DNA of 64,000 nt, from positions 46,289-110,288 of IMG/VR virus record IMGVR_UViG_3300027973_000032. One strand, written 5' to 3'. The notes under the pieces are model-generated. The model ran no database searches. It had not been told where the DNA came from and saw only the letters and a list, made by a program, of their open reading frames with translations. Each line of letters begins with the position of its first letter. Position 1 is the first letter of the stretch. Origin of the DNA: a virus. Shown one piece after another: positions 1 to 7,579 of the stretch. The position numbers and the translations under genes were made by a program.

Positions 1-2
1 AC

Positions 3-227
3 GAACTATTTGAACAACTTGCTATTGATTGTGCTGGACAATTAGAATGGGACTTTCCCAAACCTCCAGCATCTTTTACTTTCAATCGTGAAGAACTGAT
101 CAAATTCTACAAGTGTATTGTCTACGATGTTCTAAGCGAATTGACCAACGATGACTCATTAGGAAGCCCAAGGATTGACACTATTCGCCGACTGGCAGAA
201 CGATATGGTGTGGCAAACAATGAATAA
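3..227 (+). CDS. hypothetical protein, 5' end outside window
   Basis: An open frame enters from the left edge and runs 74 codons to a TAA, so the N-terminus is missing. The visible part reads ELFEQLAIDCAGQLEW and ends RRLAERYGVANNE. It is acidic, probably helical, with no membrane segment. I recognise no domain. The stop region overlaps the ATG of the next gene by 8 bases, which fits a translationally coupled string of small phage genes. It could be another small early protein of the type that follows. Confidence 0.6.
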   Translation, partial: ELFEQLAIDCAGQLEWDFPKPPASFTFNREELIKFYKCIVYDVLSELTNDDSLGSPRIDTIRRLAERYGVANNE

Positions 228-429
228 AGTAATTAGAGAATTGGCTGAACAAGTATATGGTTCAGCACACTATGATGATTTCAAGTTTGCCGAGTTGATT
301 GTTCGGGAATGTATGAGAATGTGTGAGGTTGCTCAAGTAGGGTATCTTACACACGGACTAGAAAAAGAAGCATCGGGTGCTTTTTCTGTCAAACAATACA
401 TTGAAGAATATCTAGGAGTTGACGAATGA
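220..429 (+). CDS. small phage protein, KFAELIVREC family (copy 1)
   Basis: A 69-residue protein. I chose the ATG at 220 rather than the upstream in-frame start at 175 because it sits at the end of the preceding gene and starts MNKVIRELAEQVYG, as these proteins usually do. The motif KFAELIVREC lies at residues 22-31. It recurs in the next gene and in many small proteins of T4-like phages, where its function is unknown. The gene overlaps its downstream neighbour by 4 bases (ATGA), so the two are probably co-translated. No catalytic residues can be picked out. Confidence 0.7.
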   Translation: MNKVIRELAEQVYGSAHYDDFKFAELIVRECMRMCEVAQVGYLTHGLEKEASGAFSVKQYIEEYLGVDE

Positions 430-695
430 ACGAACGAATTAAACTACTTGCTCTACAGGCTGGTGACTATGTTAATGAAGTATATACTCCTCCACCTGTT
501 AGAAGCAAGACTCCTGGCAAGATTTGGGAAGATGGACATATAGATTGGCATACTCAATTTAATGAAAAATTTGCAGAGTTGATTGTGCGAGAATGTTTGG
601 ACATTGTTAATAGACACGAGTACAGTTATCATGAGGCTGATCCACTTTGGGAAACTGCACAACTGATTAAAGAACGTTTTGGAGTTGAACGATGA
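426..695 (+). CDS. small phage protein, KFAELIVREC family (copy 2)
   Basis: An 89-residue protein starting MNERIKLLALQAGDYV, with KFAELIVREC at residues 48-57. It is a paralogue of the preceding gene: both have an N-terminal helix, a variable middle, the shared motif, and an ending of the form IEEYLGV or IKERFGV. Family members are common in marine T4-like phages and have no known role. ATGA overlaps on both sides place it in the middle of a coupled operon. Confidence 0.75.
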   Translation: MNERIKLLALQAGDYVNEVYTPPPVRSKTPGKIWEDGHIDWHTQFNEKFAELIVRECLDIVNRHEYSYHEADPLWETAQLIKERFGVER

Positions 696-895
696 ACGAA
701 CTAATAGAACATATACACGATACTGGCATTAGCTTGCCAGAAGACCTAACCGACTATCAACTACGCATCCTATGCGAAGTCATCATTAGATACTGTGACG
801 AACAGGTAAAAAACAGTCTATGGGCCGAACCTGGCGATCTGTTAGATCACTTTGAACTGGATCGTCTTGACCGTGACGAGGAGGATGAACTATGA
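692..895 (+). CDS. hypothetical acidic protein
   Basis: A 67-residue, strongly acidic protein ending LDRDEEDEL. It starts with an ATGA overlap on the previous gene and ends in the same way on the next, so it belongs to the same co-translated set. No recognised domain. Acidity and small size are common in early phage proteins that bind host factors, but nothing here shows that role. Confidence 0.65.
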   Translation: MNELIEHIHDTGISLPEDLTDYQLRILCEVIIRYCDEQVKNSLWAEPGDLLDHFELDRLDRDEEDEL

Positions 896-1041
896 TTTGG
901 AGCGCCCTAGTATTTGGATTTTTCTCAGTGTTTGGCTGGAATACTGGTCAAAAGGTCTGGGATAAGTACATTGAACCTCGAACTGAAGCACACACACCAA
1001 AGGAACAAAAAGATGACACAGGGAACTTGCCCCGTTTGTAA
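892..1041 (+). CDS. small membrane-anchored protein
   Basis: A 49-codon gene. It starts with an ATGA overlap and encodes a short hydrophobic N-terminus (MIWSALVFGFFSVFGW) followed by a charged tail, so it is probably a single-pass inner-membrane peptide. The stop lies inside the start of the next gene in another frame (overlap 29 bases). No family recognised. Confidence 0.55.
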   Translation: MIWSALVFGFFSVFGWNTGQKVWDKYIEPRTEAHTPKEQKDDTGNLPRL

Positions 1042-1300
1042 CGGCACAACTCGTACACCAGCAGATGGATACTTACACACTCGAAGCCATATCTCAGGCT
1101 ATGACAAAGACACAGATACCTTCCCCTGCACAAATTGTGGCGGACAATATATGTACGGGAAACCCCGTGGCACTGTGCCTCTTCGCCCAGATGGCACACC
1201 CTGCAAGCATGATTACACAAGCTCTAACGCAGGACGATGCCTCACTAACTACCAATGTAAATACTGCAACGACAGCTACCAAATTGACAGCGGAGACTAA
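1013..1300 (+). CDS. cysteine-rich, probable zinc-binding protein
   Basis: A 95-residue protein. The start at 1013 is preceded by AAAGGAACAAA, a usable ribosome site. The frame stays open further upstream, but that stretch overlaps the membrane gene at 892. Cysteine pairs sit at C6-x2-C9 (TCPVCNGT), C39-x2-C42 (CTNCGG) and C82-x2-C85 (CKYC), with more at 64 and 76. This looks like two zinc-ribbon or knuckle units similar to DnaJ-type CxxCxG motifs. Such proteins are frequent in phages. The ligand and partner are unknown. Confidence 0.65.
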   Translation: MTQGTCPVCNGTTRTPADGYLHTRSHISGYDKDTDTFPCTNCGGQYMYGKPRGTVPLRPDGTPCKHDYTSSNAGRCLTNYQCKYCNDSYQIDSGD

Positions 1301-1474
1301 ATGAAAACAATCATTGCACTGGCCTTGGCATTGAACTGCTTGACCTCAATGAGCATGGCCTTAGATAAAGACAAATATTGCCCAATGGGTCAACAACGAG
1401 TGCTAGTGTCAGAATGGCATCGTACTGGCACAGGGCCTTGGCAACGAACTAGCTACTGGATTTGCCAATCATAA
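1301..1474 (+). CDS. small secreted protein with signal peptide
   Basis: A 57-residue protein whose first 20 residues form a textbook signal peptide: MKT, then a hydrophobic core IIALALALNCL, then SMSMA with a likely signal peptidase I site after the alanine. The mature part is about 37 residues with two cysteines that could form a disulphide. The ATG directly follows the stop of the previous gene. A periplasmic or envelope role during infection is an inference. No family recognised. Confidence 0.6.
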   Translation: MKTIIALALALNCLTSMSMALDKDKYCPMGQQRVLVSEWHRTGTGPWQRTSYWICQS

Positions 1475-1490
1475 TATTTAAGGTTAATAA

Positions 1491-1784
1491 ATGAAAATAA
1501 TGAGTGATACTGTACTATGCAAAGATTGTAAACATAGTTTTACACCTTGGCACGCTTGGCTTCAACCAAGTAAATATGCACTACATTGCCGAAAGACCTT
1601 GGTGGCTACCCATACAAATATAGACCCAGTTATTGGTGAGGTTGAAGTAAAATCCCATTACCAAACTTGTCAAACAAATAGACTACGTAGCTTTAAAGAC
1701 GAAACTTGTGGTCCAGATGGTCGAAACTGGGAACCAAAACGTCGTCAAGATCTTTTTAAATATATCAAACACGTGAGCACATAA
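1491..1784 (+). CDS. cysteine-containing hypothetical protein
   Basis: A 97-residue protein that begins with a CxxC motif (CKDCKHSF, residues 10-17) and has further cysteines in HCRK (C33), near residue 60, and in the C-terminal third. This is consistent with a bound metal. An alternative ATG lies three codons in. The AAGGT before the first ATG is a weak ribosome site. The stop overlaps the next ATG by one base. Similar CKDCKHS proteins occur in phages without known function. Confidence 0.6.
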   Translation: MKIMSDTVLCKDCKHSFTPWHAWLQPSKYALHCRKTLVATHTNIDPVIGEVEVKSHYQTCQTNRLRSFKDETCGPDGRNWEPKRRQDLFKYIKHVST

Positions 1785-1972
1785 TGAAAATAATGATTGA
1801 TCCCCAAAATGGTTGGGAATACGACTTTCCCAAAGAATACGATCCTGATCGTGATGGCACAGACTTCTTTGCTTGGCTACTAAGAGAAGGCTATCCACAA
1901 CATATGATCGACTATACTATTGAAATACACGGTGCTTTTAAATATCGTAGCTGGGTTTCAGAAAGAGACTAA
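1784..1972 (+). CDS. hypothetical protein
   Basis: A 62-residue protein (start MKIMIDPQNGWEYDF) coupled to the previous gene through TAATG. It is rich in aromatic and acidic residues. No recognised domain. The first four residues (MKIM) match those of the preceding gene because the start regions are nearly identical (ATGAAAATAATGA), possibly a small local duplication. Confidence 0.6.
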   Translation: MKIMIDPQNGWEYDFPKEYDPDRDGTDFFAWLLREGYPQHMIDYTIEIHGAFKYRSWVSERD

Positions 1973-1973
1973 C

Positions 1974-2345
1974 ATGGAAATTATTGAACCAATCGTCATG
2001 TGCGCCATAGTATTCATTGTTGGTTACATACTGGGCCAACATCATGCTATAGATAATATCACAGACAAACTCATAGAAGATCCAGAAGGTTTTGTTAATC
2101 TAATAAAGAAAGCTAAAGCCGCAGACACTGAAACATTGGAACTAAGCCGAGACAAAGGCGTTATCTACTGCTTTGGATCTAACAAAGGATTCCTAGCACA
2201 GGCTGAAGATCTCGACACATTGGCCCAACGTATACGAGAAGCCCTACCCGGCAAAAGCTATCTCATCCCTGCACAGAAAGACTTTACCACAGACGAACTT
2301 TATAATTTGGCAAAACTCCTACAGAAAAACGTTGACAAAGCTTAA
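1974..2345 (+). CDS. single-pass membrane protein
   Basis: A 123-residue protein. I take the ATG at 1974, just after the previous stop, rather than the in-frame start at 1920, which would overlap that gene. The N-terminus IVMCAIVFIVGYILG (about residues 7-21) is a membrane helix. A soluble domain of about 95 residues follows, with no recognised fold. It is the last gene of the first operon. Its final codons carry the -35 box of the promoter for the next gene. Confidence 0.6.
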   Translation: MEIIEPIVMCAIVFIVGYILGQHHAIDNITDKLIEDPEGFVNLIKKAKAADTETLELSRDKGVIYCFGSNKGFLAQAEDLDTLAQRIREALPGKSYLIPAQKDFTTDELYNLAKLLQKNVDKA

Positions 2346-2360
2346 ACAAATTAGTATAAT
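2332..2360 (+). promoter_or_regulatory. consensus sigma70-type promoter
   Basis: TTGACA (2332-2337), a 17-bp spacer, then TATAAT (2355-2360). Both boxes match the bacterial housekeeping consensus exactly. The -35 box is inside the end of the upstream gene. It drives the HTH gene at 2382, which has an ACAGGAG ribosome site. Unlike the promoters after 8 kb it has no upstream hairpin. Confidence 0.85.
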
Positions 2361-2381
2361 TGCTACTCACAGGAGAACTTT

Positions 2382-2654
2382 ATGAAATACTTTAACCCAG
2401 AAAGCAAGACCTACAAGGTCTTCTCAGCACTCTACAACGGCGAAACTCTCACACAGGCAGAAGCTACCAAGCGTTTCAGCGTTGGCAATCTCAGCGCAGA
2501 AGCCACACGCATTCGTCAAAACGGCTATGCTGTATATAGCACCCGTCGTCGGGCAGGTAACGGCGTTATGGTCACCGAATACACTTTGGGCAAACCAAGT
2601 CGTGAAATCGTGGCCTTAGGTTACAAAGCCAAGAGCATGGGTATTACTCTTTGA
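2382..2654 (+). CDS. HTH (HTH_39-like) DNA-binding protein
   Basis: A 90-residue basic protein. Residues about 20-70 read as a winged helix-turn-helix: LTQAEATKRFSVGNLSAE, then ATRIRQNGYAVYSTRRR and a beta wing ending EYTLGKPSREI. This layout matches the small phage HTH_39-type regulators. The gene is monocistronic, with its own consensus promoter and a strong terminator, unlike every neighbour, which fits a regulator made in controlled amounts. The DNA target is unknown. Fold moderately sure, function inferred. Confidence 0.7.
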   Translation: MKYFNPESKTYKVFSALYNGETLTQAEATKRFSVGNLSAEATRIRQNGYAVYSTRRRAGNGVMVTEYTLGKPSREIVALGYKAKSMGITL

Positions 2655-2676
2655 TACTTAATAAGTATTAGAGTAC

Positions 2677-2700
2677 AGGGGCGTACAGCCCCTTTTTTTT
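2677..2700 (+). terminator. rho-independent terminator
   Basis: Perfect 6-bp stem AGGGGC/GCCCCT with a 5-base loop (GTACA), followed by eight T. A small palindrome, ATACTT-AAT-AAGTAT, lies just before it at about 2654-2668. It closes the HTH transcription unit and insulates the glycosyltransferase-like cluster. Confidence 0.85.
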
Positions 2701-2710
2701 AGACTAAACT

Positions 2711-3466
2711 ATGGCAATAAAAGTTTACTACCATATACACTGCACAGGCGATATTTACGGCGATCTCTTCCTCGTCGACGAACAACTTAAGGCCCTACAA
2801 TGGAGCCGACTACTATACTCAGCAGAAGTTAACTGCGTGATCACCGGCACTAATAGCTGGAACGTTTGGGAACTGGTGGATCGTACACTGGGTCGAGAAC
2901 GTAAACGCTGCGTTAAAACCATTGAACGCGTGGACATTGATCACGAAGAACTCTACGAAGGACGCACACTTCAACACCTCTGGCAAGATGCCAAACCAGA
3001 TGACGCCATATGCTATATACATACCAAAGGTATTAGCTACTTTATGGGTAATCGTAAGGTCAACGGCGAATTCAACGCTAGACACATTAAGGCTATCAAC
3101 GGCTGGCGACTTAAAATGGAACAGAAGATTCTCACTGAATGGCCACAAAGAGTTGCTCTGCTACCACAATGCGACACACAAGGCTGCTACTTTCGACAAG
3201 ATCCATTTTGGCACTACATGGGCAACTTTTGGTGGGCTAAGGGCAGTCATATCCGTAAATTGGCTAATCCCATAGAGTACACCGCCTTACCTTATCCTGG
3301 TGAACAATACGAAGAAACTAAACCAGCTAGAATGAAATACGAACAATGGCTATTCAGCAAGGAAGGCTATCACCTAAACTTAGAACCCTACATGGACTGG
3401 CCAAAAAGACAACCAGGCTATGCTGAAGTGTTTAATCCCTACGAAGACGACGTTAGCGAACCATGA
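2711..3466 (+). CDS. glycosyltransferase-like HTKG/GNFWW protein, paralogue 1
   Basis: A 251-residue protein, first of four tandem paralogues. Shared landmarks: a YYHI start, NCVITG (41-46), YEGRTL (82-87), HTKG (104-107), GNFWWAKGSHIRKL (171-184) and an acidic YEDD near the C-terminus. HTKG and GNFWW blocks of this kind are found in bacterial and viral proteins of glycan-synthesis loci, hence the glycosyltransferase-like call. No biochemical role is known to me. There is no clear Shine-Dalgarno sequence; TAAACT precedes the ATG, as in paralogue 3. It overlaps paralogue 2 by ATGA. It probably acts in the cytoplasm on a nucleotide sugar. Confidence 0.6.
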   Translation: MAIKVYYHIHCTGDIYGDLFLVDEQLKALQWSRLLYSAEVNCVITGTNSWNVWELVDRTLGRERKRCVKTIERVDIDHEELYEGRTLQHLWQDAKPDDAICYIHTKGISYFMGNRKVNGEFNARHIKAINGWRLKMEQKILTEWPQRVALLPQCDTQGCYFRQDPFWHYMGNFWWAKGSHIRKLANPIEYTALPYPGEQYEETKPARMKYEQWLFSKEGYHLNLEPYMDWPKRQPGYAEVFNPYEDDVSEP

Positions 3467-4302
3467 ACAAACTATTCTACCACATATACACTAGCGAACA
3501 TCCCACTGTGGGACTGATGATGATAGATCAACAGATACGCAGAATGAAATCCAGTGGCCTATACTACAACGCTGAAATGAACTGCGTGATCACAGGCCCA
3601 CACTGTAAACAGGCAGAAGAATTAGTCAAACTACACGGCGGATTTCGAATCTTAGAAGTCACAGAACGAGACGATGAACAGATCTTCGAAGGACGCACAC
3701 TGCGCTATCTATACGAACAAACACTACCAGAAGATAAAGTCTGCTACATGCACACTAAGGGCATTAGCTACATAACTGCACAGAATCGTATCAACGGCTT
3801 TATTGCTCCACGTAACGTAAGAGCAGTGAATGGCTGGCGTCATGCCATGGAATACTACTGCATAGATGAATGGCAAACTAGAACTGAACATCTAGGCGTG
3901 GCCTGCGATACTGTAGGCATTATGCTGATCTTCCACCCTTTCTACATGTACGGCGGAAACTTTTGGTGGAGCATGGGCAGTCATATACGCACACTACCAC
4001 ATCCCTTAGAATGGAAGGGCAACGACTACGAACGCACAGGCGAAAACGCTGACCCAACTCCCGAACTGACCATGCTACGCATGAGACACGAACAATGGAT
4101 CTTTGCACAACGAGAAGGCTATTTTATGAGCCTGTTTAACATACTGGACTTGCCCAAAGACGATGAACATCATCTTTGCAGCAGCTTCTGGCTCTACGAA
4201 GATGACCTACTACCTCACGTGGTCAGAGAAAGAGCTCTACACAAAGGAGATGGAGCTCTACTCCAACTACTGAACTATCGCATACAACCTCCCCCTCAAT
4301 AA
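3463..4302 (+). CDS. glycosyltransferase-like HTKG/GNFWW protein, paralogue 2
   Basis: A 279-residue protein, the longest of the four. It has NCVITG, FEGRTLRYLYEQ, MHTKGISY and GNFWWSMGSHIRTLPHP in the same order as its neighbours. A C-terminal extension continues past the YEDD motif (to IQPPPQ). Paralogues 2 and 4 share features not seen in 1 and 3: the MIDQQ/LIDQQ start, GGFRILE, AMEYY and a long tail after the acidic motif. That suggests duplication of a two-gene unit. Coupled to paralogue 1 by ATGA. Confidence 0.6.
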   Translation: MNKLFYHIYTSEHPTVGLMMIDQQIRRMKSSGLYYNAEMNCVITGPHCKQAEELVKLHGGFRILEVTERDDEQIFEGRTLRYLYEQTLPEDKVCYMHTKGISYITAQNRINGFIAPRNVRAVNGWRHAMEYYCIDEWQTRTEHLGVACDTVGIMLIFHPFYMYGGNFWWSMGSHIRTLPHPLEWKGNDYERTGENADPTPELTMLRMRHEQWIFAQREGYFMSLFNILDLPKDDEHHLCSSFWLYEDDLLPHVVRERALHKGDGALLQLLNYRIQPPPQ

Positions 4303-4305
4303 ACT

Positions 4306-5064
4306 ATGATTAAAATATACTACCACATTTGGACAGCAAGAAACGTCCCAGTTAATCTCTTCCTCATAGACGATCAACTGAAAAGACTACAACACACAGG
4401 CCTCACAGAAGAAGGCGAAGTCTACTGCACTATCAGTGGCAATAATCCCTACTCAGCACTGGACCTATGCAAGGCACACCCTTGGCTTAACGTACTGGAA
4501 TGCGTGGAAGGTGACCCCAATATGGAGTACGAAGGGCGCACACTAAAATATCTATGGAGAGACACTCGACCAGAAGATCATGTGTTCTACTTCCATACTA
4601 AGGGACTGAGCTTTCTCAGCGGCGATAGAATATGGGGCGAACTGAATCAACAACTTAGACCACGTAATATCAAGGCACTGAGCAGCTGGCGTTTGGTCAT
4701 GGAGACTGAACTACTGGACAGCTGGATTTGGCGCAGACATCAACTTAACGAAGGTGCAGACACACTGGGCTGCTACTTCTTAGGAGATCCTTTCTATCAC
4801 TACATGGGCAACTTTTGGTGGGCCCGTGGCACACACATCCGTAAACTGCCAGATCCCTTAAACTTTGACATTGCTCCATACCCTGCTATGGCTCTAATAG
4901 AAACTAGCCCACTTAGAATCAAATACGAACAATGGCTATTCCGCGCACCAGATAGCTACTACGTGGGCGTGAGAGACTGGCCATTCCACCTTCAAGACAC
5001 TAAAGAACCTGGATATAGCCCAGGAATAAACCCCTACGAAGATGACTACTGGGACTTGAAATGA
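4306..5064 (+). CDS. glycosyltransferase-like HTKG/GNFWW protein, paralogue 3
   Basis: A 252-residue protein, closest in layout to paralogue 1: YYHIWTARN start, YEGRTLKYLWRD, FHTKGLSFLSG, GNFWWARGTHIRKLPDP, and an ending of the form NPYEDDYWDLK. It starts four bases after the previous stop, behind the same TAAACT ATG context as paralogue 1 and again without an AGGAG site. It overlaps paralogue 4 by ATGA. Function as for the family: probable glycosyl transfer, not proven. Confidence 0.6.
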   Translation: MIKIYYHIWTARNVPVNLFLIDDQLKRLQHTGLTEEGEVYCTISGNNPYSALDLCKAHPWLNVLECVEGDPNMEYEGRTLKYLWRDTRPEDHVFYFHTKGLSFLSGDRIWGELNQQLRPRNIKALSSWRLVMETELLDSWIWRRHQLNEGADTLGCYFLGDPFYHYMGNFWWARGTHIRKLPDPLNFDIAPYPAMALIETSPLRIKYEQWLFRAPDSYYVGVRDWPFHLQDTKEPGYSPGINPYEDDYWDLK

Positions 5065-5852
5065 TTAAACTATACTACCACATTTACACTAGCACTAATA
5101 AGATGATCAGCCAAATGCTGATTGATCAACAACTACGACGCATACGCAACGCTGGCATTAACCAACATAACACCCAAATGAACTGCGTGATCACAGGTCC
5201 ATGGTGGCAACCCGCTAAAGAACTGGTTGAACGCTTTGGTGGCTTCCGTATCTTAGAAACTAAGAACCAAGACGAAGAAGGCTTCTACGAAGGCCGCACA
5301 CTACGCTACATTTGGCAAGACGCAAAGATGGACGATGGTATCTGCTTTGTACACACTAAAGGTTCAGCTTACCTCAGCGGAGAGAAACACGTCAACGGAT
5401 GGAACCAACCCCGTAACATCACTGCTATAAACAGCTGGCGCTGGGCTATGGAATACTACACACTGGACCTGTGGCAGGATCGCATACACAACTTGAACAC
5501 AGCCACTGACACTGAAGGCATTATGATGTACCTAGACCCATTTTGGCACTATGCAGGTAACTTCTGGTGGGCTAAGGGCAGTCACATTAGACGACTACCA
5601 GACCCTACTAGAATGGAAGCACCCTACGGTGATAGAATGAACCCCCGCGCTTGGCTTATGATCAATAAGGGACATCATATGAACTACTTTGATTGCTTGA
5701 CTCAACCACGCAGCGATGGCCGTACTGGACCATTCCGCATGCACGAAGACGACTGCATGCCACACGTACTGGCTGAACGTAAGAGACTGACCCTTCTTAA
5801 AGATGCACTACGACGCAACGACGGCGAAGCAGTTGCTCGCTACAGTAGGTAA
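5061..5852 (+). CDS. glycosyltransferase-like HTKG/GNFWW protein, paralogue 4
   Basis: A 263-residue protein with NCVITG, YEGRTLRYIWQDAK, VHTKGSAYLSG and GNFWWAKGSHIRRLPDP. Like paralogue 2 it carries the GGFRILE and AMEYY variants and a longer tail (HEDDCMPHVLAERKRL and beyond). The alternation 1-3 versus 2-4, with ATGA coupling within each pair (1-2 and 3-4), supports a pairwise duplication. The members may work as heteromers or on successive acceptors. This is inference. Confidence 0.6.
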   Translation: MIKLYYHIYTSTNKMISQMLIDQQLRRIRNAGINQHNTQMNCVITGPWWQPAKELVERFGGFRILETKNQDEEGFYEGRTLRYIWQDAKMDDGICFVHTKGSAYLSGEKHVNGWNQPRNITAINSWRWAMEYYTLDLWQDRIHNLNTATDTEGIMMYLDPFWHYAGNFWWAKGSHIRRLPDPTRMEAPYGDRMNPRAWLMINKGHHMNYFDCLTQPRSDGRTGPFRMHEDDCMPHVLAERKRLTLLKDALRRNDGEAVARYSR

Positions 5853-5859
5853 ATACTCA

Positions 5860-6090
5860 ATGAAAGACTTCGGCGAAATGATGATTGTTATGGGCATGAT
5901 GCAGGTCATTGAACAGGCCTACAAACTTAAACAACCTATCTCTTGGCGCACTGTATACAAAACACTGCGCTTAGATGAAAGCTTCTGGTCTGAAGACTAT
6001 AGCATAGACGAAGAAATTGTGATAAACAACGACGCCGAACTATACCTGATCAAGGCCACACTGGAAAGTAAATTTACTACTAAACATTAA
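5860..6090 (+). CDS. hypothetical protein
   Basis: A 76-residue protein. I prefer the ATG at 5860 (MKDFGEMMIVMGMMQVIEQ) because the frame's upstream start would overlap paralogue 4 by 50 bases. It has a methionine-rich amphipathic N-terminus and an acidic C-terminal half. The stop is one base before the next ATG. No family recognised. It is probably co-transcribed with the HTKG genes. Confidence 0.55.
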   Translation: MKDFGEMMIVMGMMQVIEQAYKLKQPISWRTVYKTLRLDESFWSEDYSIDEEIVINNDAELYLIKATLESKFTTKH

Positions 6091-6091
6091 T

Positions 6092-6646
6092 ATGCAACTG
6101 GTCTATCCCTTAGATTCATTTGAATACGAACAGACTGAAATTAAACAGATGTTTCTAGACGATTGGGACTGGATTAAAAATACTCAAAAATATAATCATA
6201 TGGGCTCTGATTTACTCAGCGAGGACTTGATAGAAAAAAACTTCCCAATATTGACAAAAAATATTCGAAAATTAATGCACGAAGACGACGTCTTCACAGC
6301 GAGATTTTTTGCTACTAGACCCCATAGCTGCGGCGACGTACATATTGATATGAGAAAAGAAAGAACTTTGGTCAGAGACTGGAGCTTGAATTTACCCATC
6401 GAGAACTGTGATAACACATATCATGAATGGTTCGATACACACAACGACCTACATACGGAGTCAAAATATAACTCTTTGTTTTGGAGAAACTACACTGCTG
6501 GCACACTGATCCACAGCCACGAACTTACTGGACCTGCCATAATGAAAGTGTCAATTCCCCATAGGATTAATAATCCCCTAGACACTTTTAGATTGATACT
6601 GGGCATACGCACAGAAAGTAATAGCTTTAACTACCCTTTGGTCTAG
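6092..6646 (+). CDS. probable 2OG-Fe(II) oxygenase-like protein
   Basis: A 184-residue protein with spacing typical of small double-stranded beta-helix dioxygenases: HID at residues 84-86 (iron-binding HxD), a distal histidine in IPHRI (157), and an arginine ten residues later (167, FRLILGIR) where the 2-oxoglutarate-binding arginine is expected. If correct it would hydroxylate a protein, sugar or small molecule using 2-oxoglutarate and oxygen. Marine phages often carry such enzymes. It ends the glycosyltransferase-like operon, and its stop codon falls inside the first direct repeat. Based on motif spacing only. Confidence 0.45.
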   Translation: MQLVYPLDSFEYEQTEIKQMFLDDWDWIKNTQKYNHMGSDLLSEDLIEKNFPILTKNIRKLMHEDDVFTARFFATRPHSCGDVHIDMRKERTLVRDWSLNLPIENCDNTYHEWFDTHNDLHTESKYNSLFWRNYTAGTLIHSHELTGPAIMKVSIPHRINNPLDTFRLILGIRTESNSFNYPLV

Positions 6647-6902
6647 CTGTGAGCCTTACTGGTCTAGAACTAATTGATACTTGATACTATTTGATCACTG
6701 ATCGAGTGTACAGAGAACTGCTTAACGGCATCTAACCAACTAGACTCTGTACAACTCCATATACTATACACGCCATAACTGACTAAGTCAACTACTAATA
6801 CAGCCAAAAGAGCTAGCTGTGAGCCTTTGCATATACAGCATATACAAATGGTCTAGCTGTGAACCTTTGCATACACAACAAATACAAAAGGTCTAGCTGT
6901 GG
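6640..6902. repeat. dispersed and tandem GTCTAGCTGTGA repeats in gene-poor DNA
   Basis: The core GTCTAGCTGTGAGCCTT occurs at 6640-6657, then a diverged copy from 6811, a copy at 6850-6889 and the start of another at 6890. The last three lie in tandem with a period of about 40 bases and share TTTGCATAYACA and CAAATACAAA segments. Between copies 1 and 2 is a perfect 8-bp inverted repeat, GTACAGAG (6708-6715) and CTCTGTAC (6745-6752). I see no convincing gene in 6647-6943. Confidence 0.7.
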
Positions 6903-6943
6903 GTATTACACATACGCACACAAGCACACAGATAAATACACAC

Positions 6944-7126
6944 ATGATGGACTACATACCTTTACTCGTGCTCGTACCCTTGGCACTCATAGTACTATAC
7001 CTAGTTGACTACTACTGGGATGAAGCCGAAGGACTGTTTACCCTCACGTACCTACTGGCCATACTGAGCATACTCATAGGCTGGACTCTGACAGCGATAC
7101 TAGACTATAACATTTTCCTACCATGA
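6944..7126 (+). CDS. small two-helix membrane protein
   Basis: About 60 residues, starting at one of two adjacent ATGs (6944 or 6947). Two hydrophobic stretches, roughly YIPLLVLVPLALIVLYLV and LAILSILIGWTLTAIL, are separated by a short acidic loop (DYYWDEAEG). No clear ribosome site. It overlaps the next membrane gene by ATGA, so the two are likely co-translated. A holin or inner-membrane modulator is possible by size and topology, but no lysin gene is nearby. Confidence 0.5.
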   Translation: MMDYIPLLVLVPLALIVLYLVDYYWDEAEGLFTLTYLLAILSILIGWTLTAILDYNIFLP

Positions 7127-7284
7127 TCCTGATCCCCCACATACTTTTGGTCATAACACTACTGTTCCTAACCACATACTGGCGCATTAAAGAAAGTCTC
7201 CTTTGGAGTGAATGGGCTATATTCACTATACTACTACTAGGCCTACTGGCGGCCTTTGTACACGAAATTATACAAAACTTTTGA
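7123..7284 (+). CDS. small two-helix membrane protein
   Basis: A 53-residue protein too short for many gene finders. It has two membrane helices (about HILLVITLLFLTTYW and IFTILLLGLLAAFV) joined by a short charged loop. The ATGA overlap with the preceding membrane gene is the main reason to believe in it. A competing frame at 7212-7418 is less convincing. Paired tiny membrane proteins are often holin-antihlolin or envelope-stress pairs in phages; that is only a suggestion here. Confidence 0.45.
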   Translation: MILIPHILLVITLLFLTTYWRIKESLLWSEWAIFTILLLGLLAAFVHEIIQNF

Positions 7285-7464
7285 ACCTACTGTGGACATG
7301 GTGGATCTTACTGTACAGAAAGATTCATAGAATCAACGTAGAACATGCTAGAACGCAAGGTGAGTATTTGTGCATAGCCAGTCTCCACCACAGTCCGCCC
7401 AAAATATTTCTACTGTAGATACAGTTTTGCAACCGTTCAAAACTGTCATTGGCCCAGAAACATT

Positions 7465-7504
7465 ACACTTTTCCACACCATTCTACACCTTTTAACACCT
7501 TTAT
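7465..7504. repeat. 10-bp phased ACAC repeats
   Basis: ACAC begins at 7465, 7475, 7485 and 7495, exactly 10 bp apart, each followed by T/C-rich sequence (units such as ACACCTTTTA). The element sits in an otherwise gene-free stretch (7285-7579). Phasing close to one helical turn would put the units on one face of the DNA. Confidence 0.6.
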
Positions 7505-7579
7505 ACGGTACTAGTAGGCTGTGAACCTAGTAGTCGAGGAGACTTATTGGGTTGGCCCGAGCCGTAGTAAATAACTAGT

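Noticed and set aside
7212-7418. Plus-strand frame overlapping the second small membrane gene
   Set aside because: No coupling or ribosome site; the 7123 frame has an ATGA overlap and a membrane-protein pattern.
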